Positions 22,053-33,773 of a DNA stretch of 64,000 nt are shown one piece after another. The position numbers and the translations under genes were made by a program. The notes beneath the pieces are model-generated. The model was not told the origin of the DNA. It did no database searches and saw only the letters and a program-made list of their open reading frames with translations. The stretch covers positions 1 through 64,000 of the forward strand of contig MDYQ01000152.1 in NCBI GenBank assembly GCA_003024175.1, read 5' to 3'. Every line of letters starts with the position of its first letter. Positions within the stretch are counted from its first letter, which is position 1. This DNA is from Planoprotostelium fungivorum (Eukaryota > Evosea > Variosea > Cavosteliida > Cavosteliaceae).

Positions 22053-25000
22053 TTACGGATTTATCTCTCTCAACATGTTTTTTCCTTGAGCCGTGTCCAT
22101 CGAATGGATGATGCCTCCGATGAACGGCATCTCATCATCGCCACCACTGTCTTCTGCTTCCTCCCACATTCGATACTTCTCTCTCGCTGCTTCTATTTGT
22201 CCATCGTGATACAGAGCTAAGATGTTCACCTGTGTGATAATCAGACGAAGAAGAATCATAATCAAACGAATTCTGAAATGACGATGAGACATGGTGATCC
22301 TCTATATCAGCAGAGAGTAATAAAAATGTATACAAAATCACCTTGTAAGCTCGATTGTATCCCATTCGTATGGCCCGATCTGATAAGGCGGCGCATTTCT
22401 TGTAATCTTGGACGTGATAGAGGAAACTAGTGTACTGAAATAAAACCTCCGAAGCATCGCTCGACAGATCTAACGCCACGTTGAACCAGTGATCGGCCAG
22501 GTGCAACGCAGAACGATTTCGTCCCTCACATCTGACATCAGATGAGTCACACCATCTCATCGATCTAATCATCGCATCGTCTCATCGACCGATCTCATCT
22601 CAACGATCTCATCATCACGAGAGCTCACCGTAATAGATGATGTGGATCGTGTAACATGGCTTGATTCAAATTCATCTTCGAACCCAGAAATAATATGGCA
22701 GCAGCCATGCAGGCCCTCTCGCACGTCTCTTCGAATTGTGGCTTATTTCGGTTGATGATTTGTATGCATTCGATGACCTCCTTGTCTTTCTCTCTGCTCC
22801 TCTGTCCCTCGTTCCTCTACATGTGAATCAGATCGAACCACTTCTCAAGACCTCACCGTCTTCCATATGTGATTGACTTTTTCGTGGAATCTCTTCATGT
22901 CGATGGGACCTTCATTGCCTGCATCCGTTCAATCTCTTTTCCTCTTTCTCATCGTGATGGTTCACATTCGATTTGATTCACTGATTGAATCTTTGTGAAA
23001 CGAATCGAATGTAAGATCATCTTCACCTTCCAACGATGCGTTGGCTCGAATCATGTGTGGGTCGTTATCCGTTACGACTTCCCTGGATGACAAGATGGAC
23101 ACTCTTCCATCCATCGGCAAGATGGAATACTCTCTCTTCTCCTCTCCATCGTAGACATATCGTCCTTCCCTCTTCTTCTCCTCCATCGAATCGACTATTT
23201 GATTCAATCTCTCCTTCTTCATCTTCCGGTTCATCAAGAATTGATGGATGGATGCGTGTCGTTGAGCGTGATGTTTCAACGATTTCCATCCGTAATCGAT
23301 CAATTCTCGAGCGAGTTCTTCATCTCTGGATGTGAATGGGTGATGGATGTCGATGGGATGACTCACTTGGTCTGATACGGCTCGATGTCGAGGGAGTCCA
23401 ACAGGTGAGATAAGATCTTATTCTCTCCTGATCAACGATGTAAATCAACATTGCAATGGAAATGATTTCGTTATTCGTAATGTTAATCTTCTCATTCTAG
23501 TGTGTGATGCTGATATAATAGCGTTTCGCATGGGTGAGATATCGATGGGATGACTATTAAGACATTGTGAGATTCACCTGTGTAGAAGTAATCTGACCAC
23601 AGAGTGTTGATGTAACTGCGAATCGAATCGTTCGTCAGATATGAACCTGTGCCGATGATGTATTCCACGGGAATTCTGACATTCAATTCACTACCAACTT
23701 GATCTTCCTTCTTCAGCATCTCTTCAATCTATGTGATTGTGAGAGGAGGAGTGAAGAAGAAGCTCACGTGCTGATGAACTAGTTCGGAGGTGTCTTCTCT
23801 GTCTTTCATCTTTGAGATGCAGTCCATTACCTTTCAATCGATGAGTTGATGTTGGACATCAAGGTGAGAAATATTCGTTGGTGTGAGAGATGAACAAGAA
23901 GATTGATTTCGATGTTCATCATCGAGTTATGAAGACACCTCTGGGACGTCCATTAAGGTATGTAGACAACTGAAGAAATATTCAAGTCTCAGTGTCCTGT
24001 CCATCACCATGTTGGGTGTGTGCGACAGACGAAACACGGGAGTCTCTTCAGCAGCGATGTCGTCTCCATAATATTCTATGGTGTCAATGATATCTTCGAT
24101 CCAATCTGCAACTCGATGTGGATAGCTTCTCATTCCCCGACTGAAAAATTCCGATATGCTCGATCTTCTATACTGTGTACTTAAGTGTAAGACATTGATC
24201 ATGGTTATGTGATACATTAACTCACCCAAGGATCTTGAGTGAAGAAGAGAAAGTAAAGGAAGACAGGGACGATGACTTGAGAATTTGGTCTGAGATAAAA
24301 GTGTTCCAACAGATAATTGTAATCCTCTTCAGTGTCTGTGGACAGTAGGTAGGGAGGGATGTCTTCTGAGCTGCTCGTGCGGACTGAAACCCAGAGCGGT
24401 GTGTTGGATATCTGCCTTCTGATTGGATTCATTCTCGACCATCTCGAGATCAAGGCACTCTGCGTGGAAGAATTCTGTAAGAACATCCTCTTCCATTCAT
24501 TCGAGGCGATTCGATTGCGATATGGAAGCGTAGTATCAGCGACACCACGGGAACATCCTCTCCTCCATTGATGCATCGAAATGCCACTTGAGACGTTCTT
24601 AATTGGGCTGCATCTCGGATATGCTGTGATCCTCTGCATCTCTTTCTGAATCACAAACCATTTTTTCGCGAACATCATCTGACAGAAGATGAGAAAGCAG
24701 GGAAAGAATCTGTATTTTGGACAGTTGTCTCTCATGATGACTGGCACCGCTCTCTTTAACCATTCATCCAATGTCCCCCAATCTTCTACCTGCAATCACG
24801 ATGAGCGTGTGTTTCATGTGTGGTCTACTCACGTGATATCCATCGACCATATCGTCCAAGTCGCAATCTGGGACATCTGGGTATCGTTCTTCATCCACAT
24901 ACTATCAAAAGTGAGCCAGTGTGATGTCATGTGATGTTGTGATGATGTAATGACAGGCATCATCCGATGGAGATGCGGTATCGTGTGTCTCACTTCATTG

Positions 25001-26095
25001 ATGACCAACACGTGACCATACAGCGGACTCTTCACATCACAATAGATACCAGTCATCACCATGCCACAGTGTCTACCCTCCCACTTCACTGTCATCCTCA
25101 TCAGCTCTCATGCTTCCACATCATGATTCTATTGATGTCGATGCTCTTCACCTCCACTGCTAAACTGTTGGACGTACTTGACATCGACGATGTACCTGGA
25201 GGGTGATACGATGAGAGGCTGCTTCTTCAGCATCCCACGATCGATGTGATTGAGGGTAGTCAGTTCGAAGAGACTGAACAGTCCATCTTCACTCTCCTCG
25301 CGAGTACCAGAGAGAATCTGTATATCATTCACTTGTTCTTATTCTTCTTATTGCTTCTTATTCTTATCATTTCTTATTCTTATCGTTCTTCTCATTCTTA
25401 TCCTTATCTTCTTATTCTTCTTATCAACCATACTATTCATATCATTGTTTTTCACAGTGACTATCATGATCTACATGTAACAATCTCATGATGACCTCAT
25501 CGAACGATAACGATGGATGATGATCTCACCTCTCTCGCCAAGAGACGGAATTCGATGGGCCACACGAAATGAGGGACTTCACCTCGCAGAACGATCTCCT
25601 CTCCGATGACATCTACACTACCATCATCCATCGTGGAGTAGTTGCTGATGATCCTAGACAGATGCACTGTGCCGCTGAATATCTGAGCCCATTGGATCTA
25701 CATCTGTATGAGAAGACTGTGATGAGAGTCATGCGAAGTGCATCGATGATTCATCGTAGAATGAAGGGAGGGTCACCTTTGGATTGAGAGGTCGTACGGT
25801 GATGTCTGGAGTTAGAACGCTTCTCTTCTTCCAGATGTCGTCGATTTGATTCCATACCATCTTGTTGTAATCCTGATGGATGTCATCACAATCCGCGGAT
25901 TCGATGTGATGTGATGTGATGTATTGATGGGAGGTATTGATGATGTATTGATACGATGTATTAGTGTGATGCGTGTGATAGTGGATCGATGCGATGGATA
26001 CATACCTTATTTAATCTTCCCAAGATAGAGAGGATATCCTCCCACGGCAGCCATCTGCAGATTTCCATCCAGATCACACTCGGTTGTGACATCAT
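22053..26095 (-). CDS. F-box protein with C-terminal TPR-like repeats
   Basis: A long multi-exon minus-strand gene. The first usable ATG (26095) opens MMSQPSVIWMEICRWLPWEDILSILGRLNK, an F-box-like helix pair with the W.EI..WLP..D.L pattern. It continues DYNKMVWNQIDDIWKKRSVLTPDI after an intron. Central exons (about 25.3-23.5 kb) give unknown sequence such as SRYIVDVKYVQQF, VKSPLYGHVLVINE and VEYIIGTGSYLTND. The last exons (22.7-22.05 kb) read ERACMAAAILFLGSKMNLNQA, ASEVLFQYTSFLYHVQDYKKC and AYKVNILALYHDGQIEAAREKY. These are paired helices typical of TPRs. It ends NMLREINP. I could not resolve every intron in 22.8-25.8 kb, so two genes instead of one remain possible. A ubiquitin-ligase adaptor role is inferred from the F-box only. 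Confidence 0.6.
25334..25426. repeat. Low-complexity TTCTTA tract
   Basis: About 90 bases of imperfect ttctta/tcttat units on the plus strand. It lies in what should be an intron of the F-box/TPR-like gene, so on the sense (minus) strand it is purine-rich. A simple sequence repeat with no further sign of function. Confidence 0.8.
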
Positions 26096-26400
26096 CCGAC
26101 CCTGCACCGAATCAGTTACATCATGATCTGAAAGATGCGAATGCGAAACATCATCAAGATAGGAGAGTGATCATGTGATGGTTACGTACGGCAGGAGATG
26201 AAGGATCCAGTGGAGTAAGAGAAGCATTTGATTCATCAAATCGATCCACTGTCTCGAACCTCTTCGGATACAAATCATCCGAGAACCTTTTCTCTCATCA
26301 GGTTGATTGATCGTCACATCACATCGACATCGATGATTTCATCCACATCACCTCGAGTTCGAATCGTCACTGTAATCGAACGATTGATCGTAATCGATCT

Positions 26401-27451
26401 TCACCCTCTTTGTCGGTGCTGCAACGCGTCAGTCATCTCGCGTTCTTTCCTTTTCTCACGTATAATCGGCTGGGATTTCGTTCTGGAGGCTGAAGGTGGT
26501 GATTTGACTTTCGGCATAGCACCGCTGTTTGATTTGCTGAGGCCTGCGCTGGGTGCTTTTGGACTCTTTTTTGTCGTTTTCAGTCTGTCCAGTGGATGTC
26601 AGTCGATGAGACGCAGTTGATGATGGTGGGTTGTAGTGATGAGAGAAGATGCGATGATGATGATGGATGATCGGAGTCAGATGGACATCACGATGTGGTG
26701 ATGATGCGGAGAGAAGCATGACATGGAAAATGAAAGACAGACTTGGTGGAAGATGGAGGAATAGATAAAGGTGTCTGAATGGTCGGCGATGCTCCCGTCG
26801 CTGACGTGTTCAAGAGTCGAGCGATGAGATCGGCTGGTGATGTGATCAGATCGCGATGACATAAAAGTCTGGTCCTAAATTCACCTTTGTTTCCCGTTCG
26901 ACTCAGACCTTGCTGTTTCAATAATTCTTTGATCTCTGGCAGCTTCATCTTACTCAATTGTTTCTCTCTGAAGATGATGAGTCCAGTCCCTCCGTGAGAC
27001 AAATTTTTCCACCTCTCTGATAGGCCGCTGACGACTGGACCTGCATGACTTTTCGTCTGAGGCTTTGCGGCTGGAGGTTGCTGTTGGGTTGATTTTTTCG
27101 ATGGTTGACTCTTCTGTGTTGTTGACATTTGTGACGCCTGTCGTTTCGCTGCGGCTTGTTGTTGTATGAACCTCTGTTGAAGAGATGCATTCGATTTGTC
27201 CGTCGAAACATTGGACATCGGAAGAGATGAGAGGTGAGGTGAGGTAAATACGTCCGCGTTGAGTTGACTGGCTAGAGACACGGCTTGATGAGTTCCAGAA
27301 AATGTAGAAAAGTCAGGTGGTTGAAGATCAGGTGGAAGACCCGACAGGTCTTGTGGTATCGAATACGCCCAATCTATTCCATTAATCAATCTTCCGCAGA
27401 ACAATTTCAGATCCCTTCACCTGGCGTCGTGAACTCTAGGTATGGATCCAT
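26401..27451 (-). CDS. SAP-domain protein
   Basis: Four or five exons. The first, 27451-27421 (MDPYLEFTTP), splices to DWAYSIPQDLSGLPPD at 27373. A Gln/Ser/Thr-rich middle part (residues 70-130) is likely disordered. The SAP motif reads REKQLSKMKLPEIKELLKQ then GLSRTGNK; removing an intron (GTGAATTTAG...CACCAG, about 26895-26840) restores the family ending GNKADLIARLLN. A further intron with an unusual GTCTGT donor joins PSSTK to a Lys/Ser-rich tail (LKTTKKSPKAPSAG...) ending at 26401. SAP domains bind AT-rich or scaffold DNA and act in chromatin, repair and RNA processing, so a nuclear role is likely. The exact function is unknown. It lies 115 bp downstream of the coiled-coil gene on the same strand. 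Confidence 0.85.
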
Positions 27452-27566
27452 GGCTTGTTATCTTATCCACCCGATCGTCGATGGACCTCCTCGATGCTCT
27501 CAAACTGCTGAATCAGACGATCATGCGGCTGCGCTACAACGCCATTCCAGGAAAATCGACCGACTT

Positions 27567-30500
27567 TTATTTTATTTTATTTCGTACGGGCGACGAGGAA
27601 GATGAGAGGTCCGATCTCGAATGAGCATGAGATCCATCAGAAGTCAACATGGACAACATCTTATTCCGTGTCGTCTCGAGCTCTCTCGTCTTGTGGGTGT
27701 ACTCGTCATTCTGGAACTGGATGACCGAGTTGGCCCTCTCTAACTCCCTCTCCATCTTCCGAACGTATTCTGCAGACGTGTTGTGTTCAGTGTCTTCGCT
27801 GAAAGTGCCTTCTAGAGGGAGAGAAGAGATGTCTTGCTCGAGGGTCGCGATGATAGTCGCCTGTTCTTCTACTTTTGTGATGAGATCCTGTGCGATCGTT
27901 TCAGCCATCAGGGTGATGCATCACGAGGTGGTGACGGTGTTGATGAGACACCAATCGAGTGCTGTGTTGTATATCAAAACAATAGATGATTCACCTGAAC
28001 GAATTGCAAGATGTTCGGTTGTTCGGTCATGATCTGAGATAAGACTTGTCTCGCTCCACGGAGTGATGACGGTGACTGATTGGGTGATGACGGTGTGTTC
28101 TTGCGATAGATCGTGCTGGGTCTAGAGAGTATCTGTACGGGTGTGCTCTCCACTCGACTGCTCAACTTCCTCTTTGCAACTTCTAACGCCCTCTCTACTC
28201 TCACTTTTGCCACGAGTATCTACAACGATCTTCAGAATGATATAAAATAGAATAAAATCTCGATCACCTCGTCTCTCTTCTTCGCTTCGTTTCTCAATCG
28301 CAGGTTCAGTTCTTGAATCTGCTCCTCTAGCGCATGATTCTCTTTCTTGTAACGATGCAGCCTGACTTCTAAACTTCCTTCATCTTCTCCTCTGGCTTCC
28401 ATGTCGGACATCTCTTCTCGTAACGAGTCGATCTTCTCATGTGATGATCTGATGATGATGTTCAGCTTCTGTGATGACGGTGTGACTCACTTGAGAGATA
28501 CTTCCGCTTGATGTCTCCTCTCTTGTTCGGATTGGAGTTTAGTTTGAAGGTCTCTGAGATTGTACTGTAATGTGAGTATAGTCTTTCTGTCTTCAGGCAA
28601 TGAAGTTGCACTCTATATTCACATCAATACGATCGATTTCACAATTTAAATCATTTTAAGAGAAAGAGATCAAAGGATGTAGTTTGCTCACCTTCTGCAG
28701 ATTCGCTTCTTCCATCTTTTTCATCTTTTCGTTCAAGTTGTGGACTTCTAAATCCTTCAGGTGGATGTCCTCTTGTACTCTGGCGAGCTGCTTTCCCTCT
28801 CCCTCCAGTTTCTTTCGCAGGATGATAACTTCTCTCTCTAATGAGTTCACAGTCGTTTCCAGCTTCAGCTTTTGTTCCCATTCCTTTTGGAATTTAATCT
28901 TGTACTCTAAACTCAGATTTTTGATCTGATCAGATAATCTTCTGTCCTTCTGCTCTTGTAATAGCTTTTGTCTCAATTCCATCAGATCGTCTTCTAATTC
29001 ATCGACTCTCTTCTCTTTCTTCTGTCTCTCCCTGATGCGACATCAACGTCATCACATTCACATCCGCATCATCGATGTGATGTTCATTCACTCACGTTGA
29101 TTCTCGATTGATCTCCTCCTTCAAATCGTTGATTTCACTCTCCATCTGAAATCGTAACGTCTCCAATTGTTCTCTCTCAGTGGAGACTCTTCCCAATCGA
29201 ACTCTTAATTTGTCTAATTCGACTTGCAAGGATTTTGAATAAGCGTCCAGCGAGCTCGATTCTTCTGGTGCATCGAATAACTTCTTCCTCGTCTTCTCTA
29301 GTTCTCTCTTGATCGTCTCCTCCGCGTTGATGCGTCTGTGAAACGATTGAGTCATCGTGATGCATCAGTCGATGGTGTGATCATCGTTGGTCATGTGATG
29401 TGATGGTCCGATGATGAAACATGTGATCATCGATCTCCACACCTCTCTACGTCTCTGTTCAACTCCAAAGTCTTCTTCTCCTCTAATTCGAGTCTTCTCT
29501 CCACGTCTCTCAGTTGTTCTTCACTCTTCATCCTTTTTCTCGCCTGACGACAGAATTCAGCCGTGCTCCGTTCGATTCTTTCTCTCACCTCTTCGTCTGC
29601 TCTCTGTTCGGCGACTGTCAATCTCATCTTGATCTCTTTCTTCTCTTGGTTTCTCTGTTCCATCCTATCGGTCAACTGATGGAGCACTTCTTTATACTAA
29701 CATCTCTTCAGCTCTGACTTCCCATCGTGTTATATATTGAATGATTGATGATAGATGAATCGTGCTGGATGATGTAATGATGTCGCAAATATATCGTTGG
29801 CTCACTTGTTTTCTCTCTTCGTCTCTCTCTGTCAGCTCGTTACGAAGCTCGATGACTTCACGTGGGTCGCCCGATGTTTCGTTTCTTGCCAATTTCTGCT
29901 GTAACTCGAAGCTTTGGTCCATCAACTGGTCGTTCTCCAATCGAAGTTGAAATAATCTGAGATATCAATTATTTCGGTGCTCGTTTTCATATAAAAAAAT
30001 GCAGAGGAGCTTCACCTCTGTCTCGTCACGTTCAGTTCGGCTTCTAATTTACGATTCTCTTTCGATGAATCCATGTCTAAGACTTCTCTCGTTGCTTCTC
30101 TCAGAGCCGAAATGGTTTCAGAAGCATTGAAGAGATCCCTGCTCGTCACATGAGACATGACGTTCACGTCATTCGATGATCGTGACAAGAGATGTCCTCA
30201 CTTTCTTATCTCTGGATCGATGGTAGAGGCTATTTTTGTTGGAGGTGTTACGTGAAGAGATGACATCATGATGGGTGATGGACCTCGGCTGTTGTTCGGC
30301 CAACGCATCTCAGAGATTCCACTGTCCGTCAGAGAATTTAATTTGATATTTAATTCGCTCTCCGTGACTTCCTGTGGAACGTTAGCTGATGGTGTCTGAT
30401 GATGAAGGTGAGATCGTGATCTTTCTACCTCTTCTGATTCTTCGTCATCGTGCACTTCCTCAGCTTCTTCTGCTTCTTCTTCTTTCTCAGAGTGTCTGTT

Positions 30501-31159
30501 ACTGTCTTATACACATATTTATGTGATGTGATGCACGAGGGTCTCACTCTGCAGAATATGGCCTGGGACTGCGGCTGCTCTTGTTGTTCGTCTCTTCCTG
30601 GTAATTCTGTTACTTTTGGAAAACGATGCTCGATCTCACATTGATAACTACGACGTCTTCGTCTTCTTTCTTCTTCGCGAGAAAATCTGTGAAACTCCTG
30701 CGTGGTGCGATGATGGCATCCAACTTCTTCGATGGCTGATTGTCTTCTTTCTTCTCCTCATTTAATTTTCTCGGAGAAGGCATGTCTTGACAATCGATTA
30801 GAAGAGACGGGTAGAATACAAAATGATGTCACCTGCAGCCGATTGGGCCGGAGTTTCCATCTCTTCTTGCTTGAGCTCTTCAATCACAGAAGTCATGCTG
30901 GTGTATTGCTTCATGTCGGGTAGAGATTGCGACACCGTCTGCTTCTTCGCCATCCTCATTCTTAATAATTCAACGGCAGAAGGTGGTCGCTTTGGCTCCT
31001 CTACGATTTATCAATCGTCTGATCGACAGAATCACGATCCTTACGCTCGATATCATGTTTAGCCGATGTGTCAATGGCTTCTGCCTTATCATTAACCTCT
31101 CCTCCAGCTTTCTGTGTCCTGTCCGCAATCTGCTTGCGAAGTATACCTACTGCATCCAT
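27567..31159 (-). CDS. Long coiled-coil protein
   Basis: A multi-exon gene with start MDAVGILRKQIADRTQKAGGE at 31159 and a second exon MRMAKKQTVSQSLPDMKQYTS. After acidic and Ser-rich segments (30.9-30.2 kb) nearly all exons from 29.95 to 28.2 kb are heptad coiled coil. Examples are ENDQLMDQSFELQQKLAR, RMEQRNQEKKEIKMRLTVAE, EELDKLRVRLGRVSTEREQ-like stretches and LEREVIILRKKLEGEGKQL. A Ser/Pro-rich link (PVQILSRPSTIYRKNTPSSP) and a last coil (EYVRKMERELERANSVIQFQ) precede the stop at 27567. No motor, SMC or kinase head is seen. Centrosomal, cytoskeletal or vesicle-tether roles are all possible; the sequence alone does not decide. Several exon borders are unresolved, so the length (about 900-1,000 residues) is an estimate. 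Confidence 0.8.
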
Positions 31160-31410
31160 TCATGCAAAGACCTCGAAAATGTTCAACGGTCGCATTTTCC
31201 CGCTCATTGTTTTCGCGTTTTTTGATTTAAACGAAAAGCTCATAATTTCTAGTAGTATGAGGTCGACTGCGAGGAGGCGCAGCCTCAACTGTCACAAATC
31301 ATGATTAAACATTATTAATCTTGGGATTAGATTACCTTTTCAGGATTCGGATTGCTGTATTTTTCGTCAAAATTTAATCACAACGCAGCAATACAAACAT
31401 TAATCTCAGC

Positions 31411-31548
31411 AAATGATTCGGTTTTTCCGGTTGGTAGTCAAATGGTGCATTGAGAATGGATCACTTCTCTCCCGACTACTGGAATATGCACGACAAAAAA
31501 ATTAGTGATCCAAATGCATGGACACCAACCAGAAAAACCAAATCAAAT
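31411..31548. mobile_element. MITE copy 2 with terminal inverted repeats and 4-bp target duplication
   Basis: A 130-bp element (31415-31544) begins 'gattcggtttttccggttgg' and ends 'accaaccagaaaaaccaaat' plus c, a near-perfect inverted repeat of about 21 bp. The direct repeat 'aaat' at 31411-31414 and 31545-31548 is the target-site duplication. The target differs from that of copy 1 ('aact'), so the two insertions were independent. It lies just 3' of the F-box/ankyrin pseudogene on the minus strand. Confidence 0.85.
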
Positions 31549-31621
31549 GATAACAAGCACTACGTTATCCAGCGCCGACCAGACACTCGAACAACTTCCA
31601 CCACTTCTGTTCTCACCAATT

Positions 31622-33415
31622 CTATTCATCTTCTTCTTCCTCTTCTCCTTTCTTTCGCTTCCGTCCCCTCTCCTCATCCATTCCATATTCCCATAGATGC
31701 TCCAGCCATTCTTTCGTTATGTCCTCATACTCTTTGTCGAACCACTGCTGCACTTCTGCTTCACTCTTCTTCCACCTTCTCTGCAACAGCCACTCCAGTA
31801 CCTCTATGTTATACTTTGTGACATCATGGCTTAGATTGATCAACACGGTGTACACTTGCTCATCACTCTTGTCATACACTGTGAGCCGTCACAAGATCGT
31901 ACGATCGTACCTCCTCACTCATCATCAACCATTCGATCAACTCGATCGATGCCCACGTCATCATCGTGCTCATCACCGAATCATCGATGGTATACCCTAA
32001 ACCGTTCGCCCACTGTACAATCTCCAGTGCATCTTCCGTAGCTGCGTGTAAATAACTAAAACAGTTGAATGAGTATTGTAGCATGGTTCACTGACAAATC
32101 AGGGTGCAAGACTTGTCTCTCGTGCATCCACTGAATGATGGGAAGGTGTTGTACTGTGAGATAGAAGACAGCTGGGAATCGAGTATCTCTCGTGAGGTAT
32201 TTGTGATCGATGGCTGACTGTATGACCTGATTGATCATCTTCAACTGTTGGAGTCCTCACAAATCAAGTGGGTATGTTGATGAAAGATCTCGTTCACCTC
32301 AAACTTTGTATCCGGGGTGGGTGCAAAATTGCGACCGGCATCCACAAAGTGCCCGAGAGCGTTCAAGCAATAATCCATGATCTTGTACTTTCAATCGTGA
32401 CTGCGGTATGAAACACTCACCTCTGTACAACCAGCACGAAGGGCTGCTTCATACAGAGCTTCGTATCGAAATGTCGGAAGACGAAGACTGTGCTGTGATG
32501 ATATGAATCATTCACATCAGTCTCTCCATTACACCTCTAAGCCCCATCGAAATGTATCCATAGAGCCCACAAATTGATCCAAAGACATATCCTGAGAAAG
32601 GTGCGGTATCTCGTTGTCCTCCTGTCTTATGTCACCTCTTTCTCTGTTGTACACTCACCAGCCATCTGATCATGTCTATGCTTCCTGTTTCTCCTGCTCC
32701 CTGATACCTATCACCTTCAGTGATACTACACTCCACGTTCATCTCACATCAGAATACCTGACCAGGAATCGACGATTCCTCGTCGCTTGAGCATCATGAT
32801 TGCATCTTTCTGCCCGTACGACCCCAAATCAAAGCACACCATATCCTTCACTACAGGCGCGAAGGGGATATCAGGCAAGGGCAGACCCTCCACGGGCATA
32901 TCAAATCCTCATCGAACTATATCGAGAGGCCTCTCTCCCGCCAAAAATTGGAACGAAGATTGGCTCTGGCTACTCAGATAGCCCCTCTTGTGACACGCTG
33001 TGATGATCCTCTTGCTTCCTTGGGCCGCGGCTGCTCAATATATCCGCCCAGTTCCACGCTGGATATTCAAGTTGAGGTCTCACGAGGTTTCGATGTCGAG
33101 CCGAGAGATGTGTGTCATCCCATCCCAACAGATCCACCAGCTCGACCTGATCTGTTCGTGCCGCAGCCAAAACTTCGAGTTTTGTTGGTTCTCTGACGTT
33201 CGACAGCCACCACTCAGCAATCTCCATATTATGTATTGGCAGCTGTTTTCTGTGACGCCACCAATAGGTGGGATAGAGCAGCCGAGAGTGGATGAGATGG
33301 CAAACAGCATCTCGGAGAGTTATGGAAGTGAAACAAGGAGCACAGAGATCGGCAAGAGGTAAGAAGGAGAAGACTTCGACCCACAGATCGTCAGGCAGGC
33401 TGCCGGTTGTTGCAT
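31622..33415 (-). pseudogene. F-box/ankyrin-like family member, frameshifted
   Basis: Nearly full length and close to the 39 kb member: LPDDLWVEVFSFLPLADLCAPCFTS..., EIAEWWLSNVREPTKLEV and the exon 5-8 blocks (MDYCLNALGHFVDAG, IDHKYLTRDTRFPAV, ALEIVQWANGLGY, EVLEWLLQRRWKKSEAE) are all present with the family's splice sites. Two indels break it. Extra bases (ccggcag) just after the ATG at 33415 put the F-box out of frame. Two bases are missing near 33025, in the block that reads ILGAAMAQGSKRI in other members. The 5' flank (acaattcacacaattcatc) and 3' flank, including the MITE target site, are shared with the 39 kb member. A recent pseudogene, or possibly misread DNA at two sites. Confidence 0.8.
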
Positions 33416-33773
33416 GATGAATTGTGTGAATTGTAGTAACGAAATCCCCTCGAGGAGAAAATAAAATAGAAGATGTGACGAGGGATTGGATTTTAAGGTG
33501 AGTGTCAATACCGCACATACACATGACACCTATGCAGATCTGAACATAAATGTGACTCGTTAACAGATTCCGACGTAACACCCTTCAATCCACACCAAAG
33601 CAAAAGTTTCCCGTTCAACTTATAAGTAAACGAAGTTGATCATAATCACAACGACACGAAACATCACATCACAGACCACGCGCTTCGCAAACCAATTGAT
33701 TTACCATCGTGAACATCTTTAGAAGCTTCGTTCTCGTCCGACTCTTCTGATCGATTGAGACTTCTCCATCTCT
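33416..33773. other. Gap between pseudogene and receptor kinase
   Basis: About 360 bp. It carries the short family-specific 5' flank near 33416-33440 and the 3' untranslated region of the kinase gene. An open frame continuing past the kinase stop (to 33664) is seen but shows no domain. Nothing else is recognised. Confidence 0.5.

Noticed and set aside
24940-25110. YccV/HspQ-like domain (FBXO21 type) in the F-box/TPR gene from GRHCGMVMTGIYCD...YGHVLVINE
   Set aside because: Only a loose similarity, and the order relative to the other parts is unlike FBXO21; not claimed.
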